Source: Simmondsia chinensis (Eukaryota > Streptophyta > Magnoliopsida > Caryophyllales > Simmondsiaceae). Taken from it: a DNA stretch of 64,000 bases. The notes under the pieces are model-generated. The model saw only the letters and a program-made list of their open reading frames with translations. It was not told the DNA's origin and did no database searches. A program made the translations under genes and the position numbers. This document shows, one piece after another, positions 30,133 through 41,570 of the stretch (within the stretch, counting starts at the first letter, position 1; each line of letters begins with the position of its first letter). The stretch is from assembly GCA_018398585.1 (NCBI GenBank), contig JAGTTD010000008.1:9064501-9128500 (forward strand), written 5' to 3'.

Positions 30133-30729
30133 AGCAATAGTCCTCAAGCTCAAAGACCTATTGAAGTTGCACATAACTCTAATTTTTCAAGTGTCACCAC
30201 TTTTGTTAACATGTTTACTGGGTTCTTGCTTCCACAAATCTTCTCAAGCTTCAAATCCCCTTCTTTAAGAAGGTAGTTATATCTTCTCTTGATATGCTTT
30301 GTTCTAGAGTGAAATGCTAGATTCTTGGCAAGGAAGATTGCATTCTGACTGTTGCTATGGAGAATATCCTTCCCCCCTTTCGTTCCCAGTTCCTTTAAGA
30401 AACTCTGCAACCAGACCATTTCCTTTGCAGCTTCCAACACGGCAATGTACTCGGATTAAGTGCTAGGCAGGGCTACCACTTTCTGTAAACTTGAACGCCA
30501 GGACGCAGCTATACCACCTATGGTATACACATTCCCAGTCTTACTCGTTCCATTATCTGTGTCCCCACCTAAATCAGCATCGATAGACCCTACTAAGTTA
30601 GGACCTTCTAAATGAAACACAAACAAGTATCTAAAATCCCTCTCAAGTATCTCATGATCCACTTCACAAACTCCAAATGTTGCTTTCCCAACTTGCTCAT
30701 ATATCTGATCACAACTCCCACTACATGAG
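30133..30729 (-). pseudogene. RNase H of the split copia
   Basis: VVGVVIRYMSKLGKQHLEF and KWIMRYLRGILDTC begin it. After a frame change, GSIDADLGGDTDNGTSKTG follows, then a stop near 30457 and EMVWLQSFLKELGTKG, TKHIKRRYNYL and NMLTKVV. The AEY motif is damaged. It belongs to the RT at 40775-41570. Confidence 0.75.
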
Positions 30730-30803
30730 TGATGGGCATTCGAGCTTTGTAAGTACACTAAGTCATATCATGTAATAAAAAGTGAGTAGAGTATTATTTC
30801 CAC

Positions 30804-33014
30804 TGTTAGGAATAATGTCATAAAATCCAGATTTATTCTGGATATATTATTTTAATTAATAAATAAAACTAAAGTCCCAGTCGTTTCCTAGTTAAATTCG
30901 TGTATTCGAGCATTTATACTGCATGTGATTTTCTTTTGGGAGACATCCATGAGATGGGTATAGTCCTCAGACTACAATTTACATGTTTGTTCTAAGCGGT
31001 TTATAAGACCAAGCCACAGATAGCCTTGGAACAAATGATATGGATTGTTGTTTGAAAGACACGTAGTCGAAGACAAGTCTGGACCACTTGTATGTTAAAA
31101 CCATAACGTGACACTTTAGATGGCTTGTCTTGGTCATGTGAATGGAGATCCAAAAATGTTAGGTTAGTATGTTTGACACACTGAGTTGGACCATGTGGGT
31201 TACTTATTTCTAGACTACTATCGGAGATGAGTGATTCACATTGTACTGTTTGAACGACTACTCTAAATCCAGAGGGTATTCTGGACTTGTGCTTGGAGCG
31301 TTAGTTACTTTGGTGTACTAAAACGAATTATTGAAATCCCACGTACACTAGGTAGTGGCGTGAAGTGTGACAAGGAACATGTATTCAATAGGGAATCTAC
31401 AGTCTCTTATGAGATACAAATGTCCCCTTAGTTGATTCGCAAATATTTGAATAGTTTGGAAACTTTGGCCAAAGTATTCCAAGTGTTTGACATTTGAAAT
31501 TTTTACAGTGAATATGTTCAAGTATAAATGAATTATTCAGTGAAGGACGAGTTGGTAACTAATGGAGAAGCTGTAGGAAGGATAATAGTAGTAGTTATAT
31601 TTATTATTTGTCATGGACATCTAGTGGAGGGGTTGTTGTTATCAATACAGTATATTAGGAAGATATCGAATAAATAATTTAAGTCTGCAGTACAGTGAGA
31701 TTTATTTAGTGGAATTAAGTCTCATTAAATGATAATTAAATTAATATCACGAGATTATTTAATTTATCCCATTTAGGGCTAGATTTAAATTGTCCCCGAG
31801 GTCCCTACGCAAGCCTCTGTATTTATTGCGATTGAAAAAATATTAAAGAATTCAAGAGATGAATTAATTATCTATAAGATGGGTAAATTAATTTTGCCAC
31901 ATTATTCATGAGATGAATAAATATTAAAAATTATAAAATAAAATAATTTTGAAAAATTAAAATTCATAAGATGAATTTTTACATGTGAGAAACAAAGTAA
32001 AAAGGTAAAAAAAATAAAATTCAAAATAATCGAGTTCAACAGGATCGATCTGCTGCTCTCAGATCTGACGAATTAGCACGCGATACGTGTCACTTGCTGA
32101 AGCTTCTTAGGGGGTTATCCGTGTTCCCACTCGGGGACGAATTAGAACCCGCCATGTGTCAGCTTCTGATAAGCCAAAGCACGCGTGTATACAAGGCTAC
32201 AAAATGCGGCGTTTTAGTTTGTTTTGTTTTAAAACTGTACGTTTCGTTTAAAACTAGGCAATCCCACATCGAAAAATCAGGGTTTTTTCGCTCCGGTATA
32301 TTCTTATAAATAGAGGGGCTTATTCCGAGGTTTGGCAATCGAAGTCAAAATATTTCTCTAGAGTTTCTGAAATTGTTTCGGAGACCCAGTTCAATATTTT
32401 TCGGAGCCCACCCTCCGGGCAGTTCGAGGTCATTGCGTAGAAGGTCTCGGGGTCTCGTTTTTGAAGAATATCATTGTCTTTCTGATTTTCTTTATTATTG
32501 GAGCAATTTCAGGTATGTTCTTCTTTCTTTATTCTTTTTCGCTTTTCTATTTATTTACAATATTTGTTATTATATCTGTTTAAGTTTATGTATTATTATG
32601 AATGCATTAGAGTAAAAAGCATGTAGATCTAAATTAAGAATTTAGATCTAATAATTTAAATTATGAATTTAATTCAGTAGATTTAAAATTAGGAATTTTA
32701 AATCAACCCTAGGTTTAGAGTTATGAATTCTAAATCTGTTCCGCTGCGTAATCTTCAGGGAGAATTTTTGAAATTCATCCCAACAACCTGTATTAGGGCA
32801 AAGGGATTATAGAGATAAACCTATTCCCGGGAACTCTCGCACGTGAAGTGTCACGAAGCGTGACTCTCCGACCGGGGCCTTAGGTAAAGAGAAGAGTCTC
32901 CTACTCTAAGTGCTCTAATAGGTGCCTATTGTTGTGACCATAGTTGAGAACTGTGAACCCAATAGTTGACATCAGAGTTTATTTTTCAACAAAATTCATA
33001 TCTTTTTCTCAACA
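30804..33014 (+). repeat. 5-prime LTR of the long-LTR copia
   Basis: A 2211-bp LTR, with promoter-like TATTCTTATAAATAG near 32300. Short palindromes with three-base spacers occur at 31902-31920, 31959-31979, 32624-32650, 32680-32704 and 32711-32737. The partner LTR keeps some of them better and others worse. Confidence 0.92.
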
Positions 33015-33015
33015 A

Positions 33016-33029
33016 TTGGTATCAGAACC
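33016..33029 (+). promoter_or_regulatory. primer binding site of the long-LTR copia
   Basis: TTGGTATCAGAACC, one base after the LTR, complementary to initiator tRNA-Met except near its end. Confidence 0.75.
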
Positions 33030-33149
33030 AGCCTCTAATTTCATTCATGATATACATGGCTAGGTACAATAAGATCGAAATAAATAGATTTGCGTTTTAA
33101 TAAAATAGTGATTTTATTAAGAAGAAAAGTTAGTTTAATTTGTTGGTTT

Positions 33150-34272
33150 GATTTAAATTGTTTAAATCAGTAAAAAATTAACAGTTAATTCAGATGATTA
33201 TTTGAATTAGTGATTTAAATTATTTAAATTATTAAAGTAGTTAATTGTTAATTAGATTATTTTAAAGTATCGATTTAAATTATTTAAATCGGTCAAAAGA
33301 GTTAATAGTTAGATAGGTTGTTTATAGTGACGATTTAAATTGTTTGAATCGTTAACGAATTAATTGTTAATTCCAAACAACCTATAAATTTGCGATTGTG
33401 TTGTTCGTATAATAAGATTGTATGTTCCCAGTCATGATTTACTAAATCAGACGAAATTGATCTAATAAGATTAGATTTAAATATAATTTTTTAATAATGG
33501 ATGAAGTTGATCTAATGAGATTAGATTCAATTATCTTATACAAAACCGGATAAAATTGATTTAATGAGATTAAATTCAATTTATTTTAAAATTAAATATT
33601 TAATTTTAAAATAAAAAAATGGTTTTTCGGTCAGCAGTTTAAAAAAAAGGTTTTTTTTATTATTTTTATTTTTGACATGTGTAGGCGTTAGTACTTATTT
33701 ACATAATAATTAGGTTAATTATTTTATTAACTAATTTCTCTTTTAGAATGAGATTCTAAATTAAATTATGAGATAATTTAAGTTGTAAATCAGTGTTATT
33801 TTAAATAAAAGTTGTTTGAAATTATTTTAGAATAAGATGTTGAAGTAGACTATAAGATAGTCTAAATTAATTTTATTTTAAAAAATAAAAAATTAAAATT
33901 TTGTTAATTAAAATTTAGAATAAGATTCTAAACTAGACTATTGGATAGTCTAAGATTGTTTGATTTTAGAATAAGATTCTGAAAATTAGACTATGGGATA
34001 GTCTAAGCACAAAATTGCTTTTAATAAAATTATTTTAATTTAATTTTGGAATTAGATTTTTGAAAAGTAGATTATGTGATAATCTAAATTAAATATTGGT
34101 ATTGTTTAATTAAAATTAATTAATTAGTTTTATTGATTGAATTTTAGAATGAGATTCTAATGTAAGATTATGAGATAATCTATATTGTAAAACAATAATA
34201 GTTTGAATAAATTAATTAATTAATTTTGCTTAATCTTAGAATGAGATTCTAAAGGGGATTATGAGATAATCC
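33150..34272 (+). repeat. leader array of palindromes with three-base spacers
   Basis: Three successive degenerate tandem families. At 33150-33352, GATTTAAA arms with TTG/TTA spacers (33150, 33271, 33330). At 33459-33576, GATYTAAT arms with AAG/GAG spacers (33459, 33509, 33558). At 33742-34272, alternating TTAGAAT and GAYTAT arms (33742, 33761, 33846, 33914, 33934, 33964, 33986, 34068, 34144, 34165, 34236, 34256). Arms are 7-10 bp and most are perfect. In the second and third families every spacer ends in G (GAG, AAG, GGG, TGG, GTG). Confidence 0.9.
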
Positions 34273-34309
34273 AGGTTGTAAATGCAAGTTAATTAAAAAC
34301 CACTAGCTA

Positions 34310-34930
34310 TAAAAATCAAGTGGGGGCGAGTTTTCAATTGTTGTAACCTCACGGTCTCCATTACCGGTCTAGCAGTATAGTAGATCGATAGACCTCCCTG
34401 CGGAGGATGTCGGTTTGCAGATTACAGGGTTTGACTTCTTTAGGATAATCCAAAGTGCAAAGAAGCGATGCGACCACGCTGCCGTGGAGTATTTCGTGTA
34501 TTTGTATGGAGGTTTAGGTAATGGTTTACACTTGACTAGCGTGATGCATTAGCCTCCCCGAGGAGCTCTGTTGTGTTAGGTTAGAGACTAAGGTAAAGTG
34601 GTGAGTTAATCATGTATAGTAAGAGTTACAAGAAAAACAGGTTAATTGAGAATAGTTCTCACTTGAACTAGCTTCGCGCGACCCTGCCGTCGGGGAGTAA
34701 GGAGTGGTGTGTTTGGGTCATCATTGTATGCATGATAGTATAGTTTGGTGGATATCTGACTTATTGTGTATGCTAAATTGAAAGAATATACATCGCTGCA
34801 TTAAACATGACTCTTGTTAGACAATTACACATATGTTTGCATTTACAATATTTTATATGGATAGGGCTGGCGAACCTTGCTTGATTTTAAATACATAATG
34901 TACTCACTAAACCACATTACTTTGCCTTAA
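34310..34930 (+). other. GC-richer non-coding block of the long-LTR copia
   Basis: After the palindromes the composition becomes less AT-rich, with GTGGGGGCGAG, GGTCTCCATTACCGG and CCTCCCTGCGGAGG (a short palindrome near 34396). No frame longer than a few tens of codons. It sits where gag would begin, so the gag N-terminal part is missing or replaced. Confidence 0.5.
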
Positions 34931-36060
34931 AAAATAAGTTAGACTTGGTTATTACTTACAAGGAACCTACTAGAAAGAAAGGAAAGGGCAAGATTGTTAT
35001 TGTAGCAACCAAGTCCATAAGGAAGTCAGCAAAAGAAAAGTGTTTCTTTTGCAAGAAAACTAGGCCACTGGAGAAGAAACTGCACTAAGTACATAGCTAC
35101 TCTTCCTACAAAGATTGCAAAGCCATCTGGTGAAGGTATATTGATATCTCACTTAGTTGAGACATGCGCAATTGAGAGTCCAGCAGTTTCCTGGTGAGTG
35201 GACTCAGGTTCAATTGACGATATCTGTAATATGTTACAGGAACTTAGGCTAAGCTAAAGGCTACATGGTCGGCGCTGTACCTGATGGTCAGGGACAGTAC
35301 AATAATAGCAGTCTTAAATGTAGGAGATGTTAGCTTAGACTTTAGTGATAGAGTTTTGTTTTAAAGGATTGATTATTTAAACATTCTCTGTATAGGAATT
35401 TGATTTCTATGTCTTGTTTTATGAATAATTGTTATTCAATTGATTTTGATAATGAAAATTTTAGTATGAGAAATAAGTTGTTTATTTACACATGTTCTTG
35501 AATAAATTGTTTATTCATGTTATTTCCTTATCAAAACTATGGTAATTGTTTAAATGGGTCTTACAAAAGTTCACTTGTTTAGTCTTCCAAAAGAAAACAC
35601 CCTGAATGTGATATTGCCTACACATGGCACCAACGTTTAGGTCACACTAATTCGAACAGGATCCAAAGACTGGTGAAAGATGAACTGATAGAGCTTTTTG
35701 GACTTGAGGTCATTACCAGTCTGTAAATCCTGCATAGAATGAAAGGTGACCAATTCTGTCTTTAAGAGTAAAGGCAACAGCGTTGGTGGCTTGCTTGAGC
35801 TGGTTCACATAGGTGTATGTGGACCAATACATGTTCAGGTAAGAGGTGGGTATGAGTATTTATTCACATTTAGTGACAATTACTCAAGGCATGTATATGT
35901 TTACCTAATTAAACATTAGTCGGACTCTTTTGAAAAGTTCAAAGAGTACAAAGCTGAAGTTGAAAAGCAATTAGGTAAACAAGTTAATTCACTTCGATTA
36001 GATCGAGGTGGTGAATATTTTTCGAGTGAAGTTTTGGATTTCCAAACTGCAAAATGAGAT
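34930..36060 (+). pseudogene. copia gag end, protease and integrase remnants
   Basis: KGKGKIVIVATKS leads to a zinc knuckle, CFFCKK then LGHWRRNC, split by one extra A near 35060. VDSGSIDDICNM marks the protease at about 35200. WHQRLGHTNSNRIQRL at 35627 is the integrase zinc-binding start, then FTFSDNYSRHVYVYL near 35860 and LRLDRGGEYFSSEV near 35995 from the core. Stops and deletions separate the parts. Confidence 0.75.
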
Positions 36061-36281
36061 GAGATCTTAGTTTTTTGCTCGTGTTACACCGCAGCGGAAT
36101 GGTGTTACAAATAAAAGGAAAAAGGACGGTTTTTTCTTCAGTTTTGATTTAAAAGGTCTTTTGTAAATACAATGCAAAATACTTAGAGAAGAATTTTGCA
36201 AGTAAGCCACAAAACAAAAACAAAATAGTATTAAAGTAAAATGACAATAATTCTGAACAACTAGACACAACTTAAGTCATA

Positions 36282-37150
36282 GTGGGAGCACTAGATGCGC
36301 CTACTAATAGGAACGAGAGCGTTCTAGGTACACAAGAGCTTAGATATAGTGGGAGGATTGTCAGGACACCTGATAGGTTTATAGCGGGAGCCTTAGTGGT
36401 TGATCGTGGCATTGAATCTGATCTTTTTAGCCACCATAAAGCAGTTAAGTCTTATAGTTTTTGAGCAATTGGTAAAACGAACCATGCGTGTACAAAAGAC
36501 ATTAAGAGAAAGTAGTGACTTTCTTAGTATTGTATGTCAACGATATACTACTCATTGAGAATGATGTAGGGGTGTCATTAGCCATAAAGACTTGGTTGTC
36601 ATGATAGCTCAATATGAAAGACATAGGAGAAGCTAGCTCTACTCTTAGGATTAAGCTTCTGCGAGATCGTAAGAGTAGGATGTTGGGTCTTTCTTTAGCC
36701 ACTTATATTGACAAGATGTTGTCAAGGTATAGCATGGAGCCCCTATCTTTTTTGAGTAGTGTTCTAGGACACCTCAATAGGAGGAGCAATTGAGGAATAT
36801 TCCATATGCTTTGGCAGTGGGAGCCTCAGGTAGGCCATGTTGTGCATGAGACTTAATGTATGCCATGCTATGGGATAGTATGCAGGTATCAGTCTAATTT
36901 GGGTCTAATGAACTAGGTGGCAGTGAAATATTTTGTCTAGTTCTTGAGAAGAACTAGGGATCCTATGTTGATCTTTCAAGGGGATGAGCTGGTTCCAGTT
37001 GGTTATACTGATTTAAGACTTCCAGTCAGATTAATATGATAGACGTTCGACGTCTAAGTATGGCTTTACCCTTGGAGTGGGAGCCATTAGTGAGAGGAAT
37101 GTCAAGCAATATTGTATTGCTGACTTCACAATAGAATAATTGTGCTCACT
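36282..37150 (+). pseudogene. copia RT and RNase H remnants
   Basis: LRYSGRIVRTPDRFI at 36340-36385 is the linker before RT. The first half of RT is deleted. LYVNDILLIENDVG at about 36531 is the catalytic region with YVDD changed to YVND. KDIGEASSTLRIKLLRDR and LATYIDKMLSRYSM follow. RNase H scraps, DELVPVGYTDLR, lie near 36985. Confidence 0.7.
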
Positions 37151-37239
37151 AAGGGTTAGGCTCAGTAGATTTTTGGTTCAAACTTAAAAGGGGTGAGTAT
37201 GGACTTTGTCATAAATTGGACTTATGATAAGTGGAAGAT

Positions 37240-39455
37240 TGTTAGGAACAATGTCCTAAAATCGAGATTTATTCTGGATATATTATTTTAATTAATAAAT
37301 AAAATTGAAGTCTCAGTCGTTTTCTAGTTAAATTCGTGTATTTGAGCATTTATACTGCATGTGATTTTCTTTTGGGAGACATCCATGAGATGGGTGTAGT
37401 CCTCAGACTAAAACTTACATTTTTATTCTAAGTGGTTTATGAGACTAAGCCACAGATAGACTTGGAACAAATGATATGGATTGTTGTTTGAAAGACTTGT
37501 AGTTGAAGACAAGTCTGGACCACTTGTATGTTAAGACTATAACATGACACTTCAGTTGGCTTGTCTTGGTCATGTGAATGGAGATCCAAAAATGTTAGGT
37601 TAGTGTGTTTGACACATTGAGTTGGACCATGTGGGTTACTTATTTTTAGCCTACTATCGGAGATGAGTGATTCGCATTGTACTGTTTGAACGACGACTCT
37701 AATTCCGGAGGGTATTCTGGACTTGTGCATGGAGCATTAGTTGCTTTGGTGTACTATAAGTAAGGTCTAAAACAAATGACTGAAATCCCACGTACACTGG
37801 GTAGCGGCGTGAAGTGTGACAAGGATCAGGTATTCAATAGGAAATCTACAGTCTCTTATGAGATACAAATGTCCCCTTAGTTGACTCGCAAATATTTGAA
37901 TAGTTCGGAAACTTTGGCCAAAGTATTCCAAGTGTTTGACATTTGGAATTTTTACTATGAATATGTTCAAATATAAATGAATTATTCATTGAAGGGCAAA
38001 TTGGTAACTAGTGGAGAAGCTGTGGGAAGGATAATGGTAGTTATATTTATTCTTTGTCATGGACATTTAGTGGAGGGGTTGTTATTATCAATACAGTATA
38101 TTAGAGAGATATCGAATAAAAAATTTAAGTCTGAAGTGCAGTGAGGTTTATTTAGTGGAATTAAGTCTCATTAAATGGTAATTAAATTAATATCATGATA
38201 TGATTTAATTTAACCCATTTGGAGCTAGATTTAATTTGTCCCCGAGGTCCCTACACAAGCCTCTATATTTATTGCCATTGGGAAAATATTAAAGAATTCA
38301 TGAGATGAATTATTTATTCATAAGATGGGTAAATTAATTTTGCCAAATATTATTCATGAGATGAATAAATATTAAAAATTATAAAATAAAATAATTTTGG
38401 GAAATTGAAATTCATAAGATGAATTTTTACATGTGGGAAACAAAGTAAAAAAGTAAAAAAAAAAAAATCAAAATAATCCGGTTTAACAGGATCGATCTTT
38501 GGCTCTCAGATCTAACGAATTGGCATGCGAAACGTGTCGCTTGCTGAAGCTTCCCAGGGGTTATCCGTGTCCCCGCTCGGGGACGAATCAGAACGCACCA
38601 TTAGCTTCTGATAAGCCAAAGCACGCGTGTATGCAGGGCTTCAAAACGCGGCGTTTTAGTTCGTTTTGTTTTAAAATGGTGCGTTTCGTTTAAAACTGGG
38701 AAATTCCACATCGAAAAATCAGGGTTTTTTCGCTCCGGTATATTCTTATAAATAGAGGGGCTTATTCCGAGGTTTGGTAATCGAAGTCAAAATATTTCTT
38801 TAGGGTTTCGAAAATTGTTTCGGAGACCCAGTTTAATATTTTTCGGAGCCCACCCTCCGGGCAGTTCGAGGTCATTGCGTAGAAGATCTCGGGGTCTCGT
38901 TTTTGAAAAATATCATTGTTTTGTGGTTTTTTTTATTATTGGAGCAATTCCAGGTATGTTCTTCTTTCTTTATTCTTTTTCACTTTTCTATTTATTTACA
39001 GTATTCGTTATTATACCTATTTAGGTTTATATATTGTTACGAATGTATTAGAGTAAAATGCCTATAGATCTTAATTAAGAATTTGGATCTAATGATTTAA
39101 ATTATGAATTTAAGTCAGTAGATTTAAAATTAGGAATTTTATTTCAACCCTAGGTTTAGAGTTATGAATTCTAAATCTGTTCCACTGCGTAATCTTTAGG
39201 GGGAATTTTTGAAATTCATCCCAACAACCGGTATTAGGGCAAAGGGTTTATATAGATAAACCTATTCCCGGAAACTCTCGCACGTGAGGTGTCACGAAGC
39301 GTGACTCTCCGACCGCGGGCTTAGGTAAAGAGAAGAGTCTCCTACTCTAAGTGCTCTAATAGGTGCCTATTGTTGTGACCATAGTTGAGAACTGTGAACC
39401 CAATAGTCAGTATCAGAGTTTATTTTTTAACAAAATTCATATCTTTTTCCCAACA
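37240..39455 (+). repeat. 3-prime LTR of the long-LTR copia
   Basis: A 2216-bp partner of 30804-33014, preceded by the purine-rich AGTGGAAGAT. Three-base-spaced palindromes occur at 38295-38311, 38312-38334 and 38350-38368. The first is perfect here but has a substitution in the other LTR. Confidence 0.92.
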
Positions 39456-40774
39456 TCCACGAGGATTGTTTAATCAATTGAGTACCAGGATTACAAGCTC
39501 TAAATCTTTATGAGTGATTGATTCTTGGAGTTATGAACAAATGAAAACTAAAACTTTGAAAGGGTTTTTGATTTTGGATGTGAATTTGACTGAATTTTAT
39601 TCAAAGGCATCTCATTGCACTGAATTGCATTGATATGACCTATAATTCTCGGTATTCGAGTTGTTTATTTATGTTGATAGTCAAAAATCCTAATTTATTA
39701 CATATTTTCTCTCTAGCAATATTTACTATACTCTTTTACCTATTAACTTATCAATTTCTTTCTTAGATTTAAATAAGAAAAGAATGGTAAAGATCAATTG
39801 TTGTCACACTTGACCACATAAATCGCATTAACCTATCTCTAGCATTTGCTCAATTTAAGGTGTTTATTAGCTTAGCAATATTTACAAATCTCATGTTAGA
39901 CTCGTTATAAATATACATGGCGATCAAATGCTTAAAAATCATAAAGAATAATAATAAACATTTCAACATCAAGATAAACAAACTACGAATACTTTAAACT
40001 AGAAAAAAGTTTTATCTTACAATTATGGCTACATTATTAGCCTTGAAAACATGAATTTAGTTAATAACTAAGCTACAGAAAACATAACTAGAAAAAGAAA
40101 ACATAATAAAGGACATAGGATTCGAAAGAACTTGAAATTTTGAAACCCTGGCCGATCTTCTTCGTTTGCCTTCGTCGTGCTACTCTTCCTTCTTAGTCTC
40201 GAAAACCCACGTCCAAGCTACTGTCCAGGGTCAGGATGATTGCTGATTTCATGCTCCCTTGCTTGCTATTCATTGGCTTTCATTAGGGTTTGCAATTGTC
40301 ACATGAATTAAAGCCCTTATTTCCAACAAACTCTATCCAATTCTGTTTGGTTTATCCTTTTTTTCTTTCTTCTTCTTTTTTTTTTTTTGGCCTTCGAGCC
40401 CTTCGCCTCATATTTGCTGCCCTAAACCTAATTTTACTAAAATTCTATGCATAAAATCCATATCCAATCTTTCTTTATCCTTTTCTTCTCTTTCTTTTTT
40501 TGCCCGCTCTTTTTGCATGAACTAGGTTTAATTGGCGTCGCCTTTGGGATTTTTTTTCCTTGTCATGGGCCTCAAGATTGGTTTTGAGTTGGTTTTATGG
40601 CCCATATTAGCCTTAGATTTTGTATTTTTGCTCTTTTTTTTTTTTTTTTTTTTTTGCATAAAAGGTAATAACGTGTAAAAGTGAGCAATATCTATAGAAT
40701 TTAAGTATAAGATAGTTCATAAATCAGTCTAAAATCACATAAAAAGTCTGTACAAAATTGGACTTATCAATGAG

Positions 40775-41570
40775 CTATGTCTGGCCTAGTGTCAACCACA
40801 GCACAGACATCAATAAGCTAATACCTGAGGCATAAGGAGTCTTAGTCATGAGATCATGCTATTTTTACGTCTTTGCTGACTGATTCTTATTTAGTTTGAA
40901 TTGACTGTCTAGGGGTTTTTCTTTATTCATATCAAACCAGCTATGAACCTTCTTCACATATTCAGCTTGCGACAACTTAAAATTTCCTTTGACTCTGTCT
41001 CTGATAATTCTCATTCCAAGAATTTGTTTTGCAGCACCAAAATCCTTCATTGCAAACTATTCTAACAACTACTTTTTCAAATTTTTAATCTCCTTGATGC
41101 TTGACCCTACAACAAGCATATCATGTACATAGAACAAGAGGATGATATAAGAGTTTTCAAATTGCTTGATGTAGCAACAGGGATATGCATGGCATCTCGA
41201 GTACCTAGCACTACCCATAAAGCTATCAAATTTCTTGTACCACTATCTTGGAGCTTGCTTTAAACCGTAAAAGCTCCTCTTTAGCTTACAAATGAGATTA
41301 TCCTTTCCTTGTATTGTAAATTACTATGGTAGATGCATATAAATATCTTCCTCTAAGTCACCATGAAGGAATGTTGTCTTCACATCCATATGTTCAAGAT
41401 GCAAGTTCTCTACAACCACCAATCTCTGTGCCGATCTAATTGTTGTAAGCTTCATTACTTTGGAGAAGATTTTAGTATATTCAATGCCTTTCTTCTGTTG
41501 ATAACCTTTCACAACAAGTCTTTCCTTGTGCCTCTTGCTGCCTTTGCACTCATTTTTGATCCAGTACACC
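40775..41570 (-). pseudogene. RT of the split copia
   Basis: WIKNECKGSKRHKERLVVKGY, MDVKTTFLHGDLEEDIYM and SLYGLKQAPR-like sequence lead to YVHDMLVVGSS near 41120, where the catalytic YVDD has its first Asp changed to His. MKDFGAAKQILGMRIIRDR follows. PYASG and TRPDIAH end at the insertion site. Several frame changes. Confidence 0.75.

Larger units (their letters stand above)
30804..39455 (+). mobile_element. Ty1/copia element with 2.2-kb LTRs and palindrome arrays
   Basis: LTRs at 30804-33014 and 37240-39455, each TGTTAGGAA to CAACA, are flanked by TCCAC at 30799-30803 and 39456-39460. The interior (33015-37239) has a primer site, a 1.3-kb leader of palindromic repeats, a short conserved-looking block (34310-34760), and a reduced gag-pol with large deletions. 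LTR length and pol motifs resemble the SIRE/BARE type of large copia elements. Most of gag and RT are missing, so the element is non-autonomous. Confidence 0.92.
30730..40769 (-). mobile_element. gypsy-type solo LTR interrupted by a copia element
   Basis: Starts TGATGGGC at 30730 and ends ACTTATCA at 40769, flanked by the 5-bp duplication ATGAG (30725-30729 and 40770-40774). Without the inner element (30804-39455 and one TCCAC) about 1.4 kb remains with no coding motif, so it is read as a solo LTR. On the - strand it opens TGATAAGTCCAATTTTGTAC, a start common in plant Tat/Athila or Tekay LTRs. T-rich tracts lie at 40373-40391 and 40632-40655. A small unknown LTR element is the alternative. 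Confidence 0.75.
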
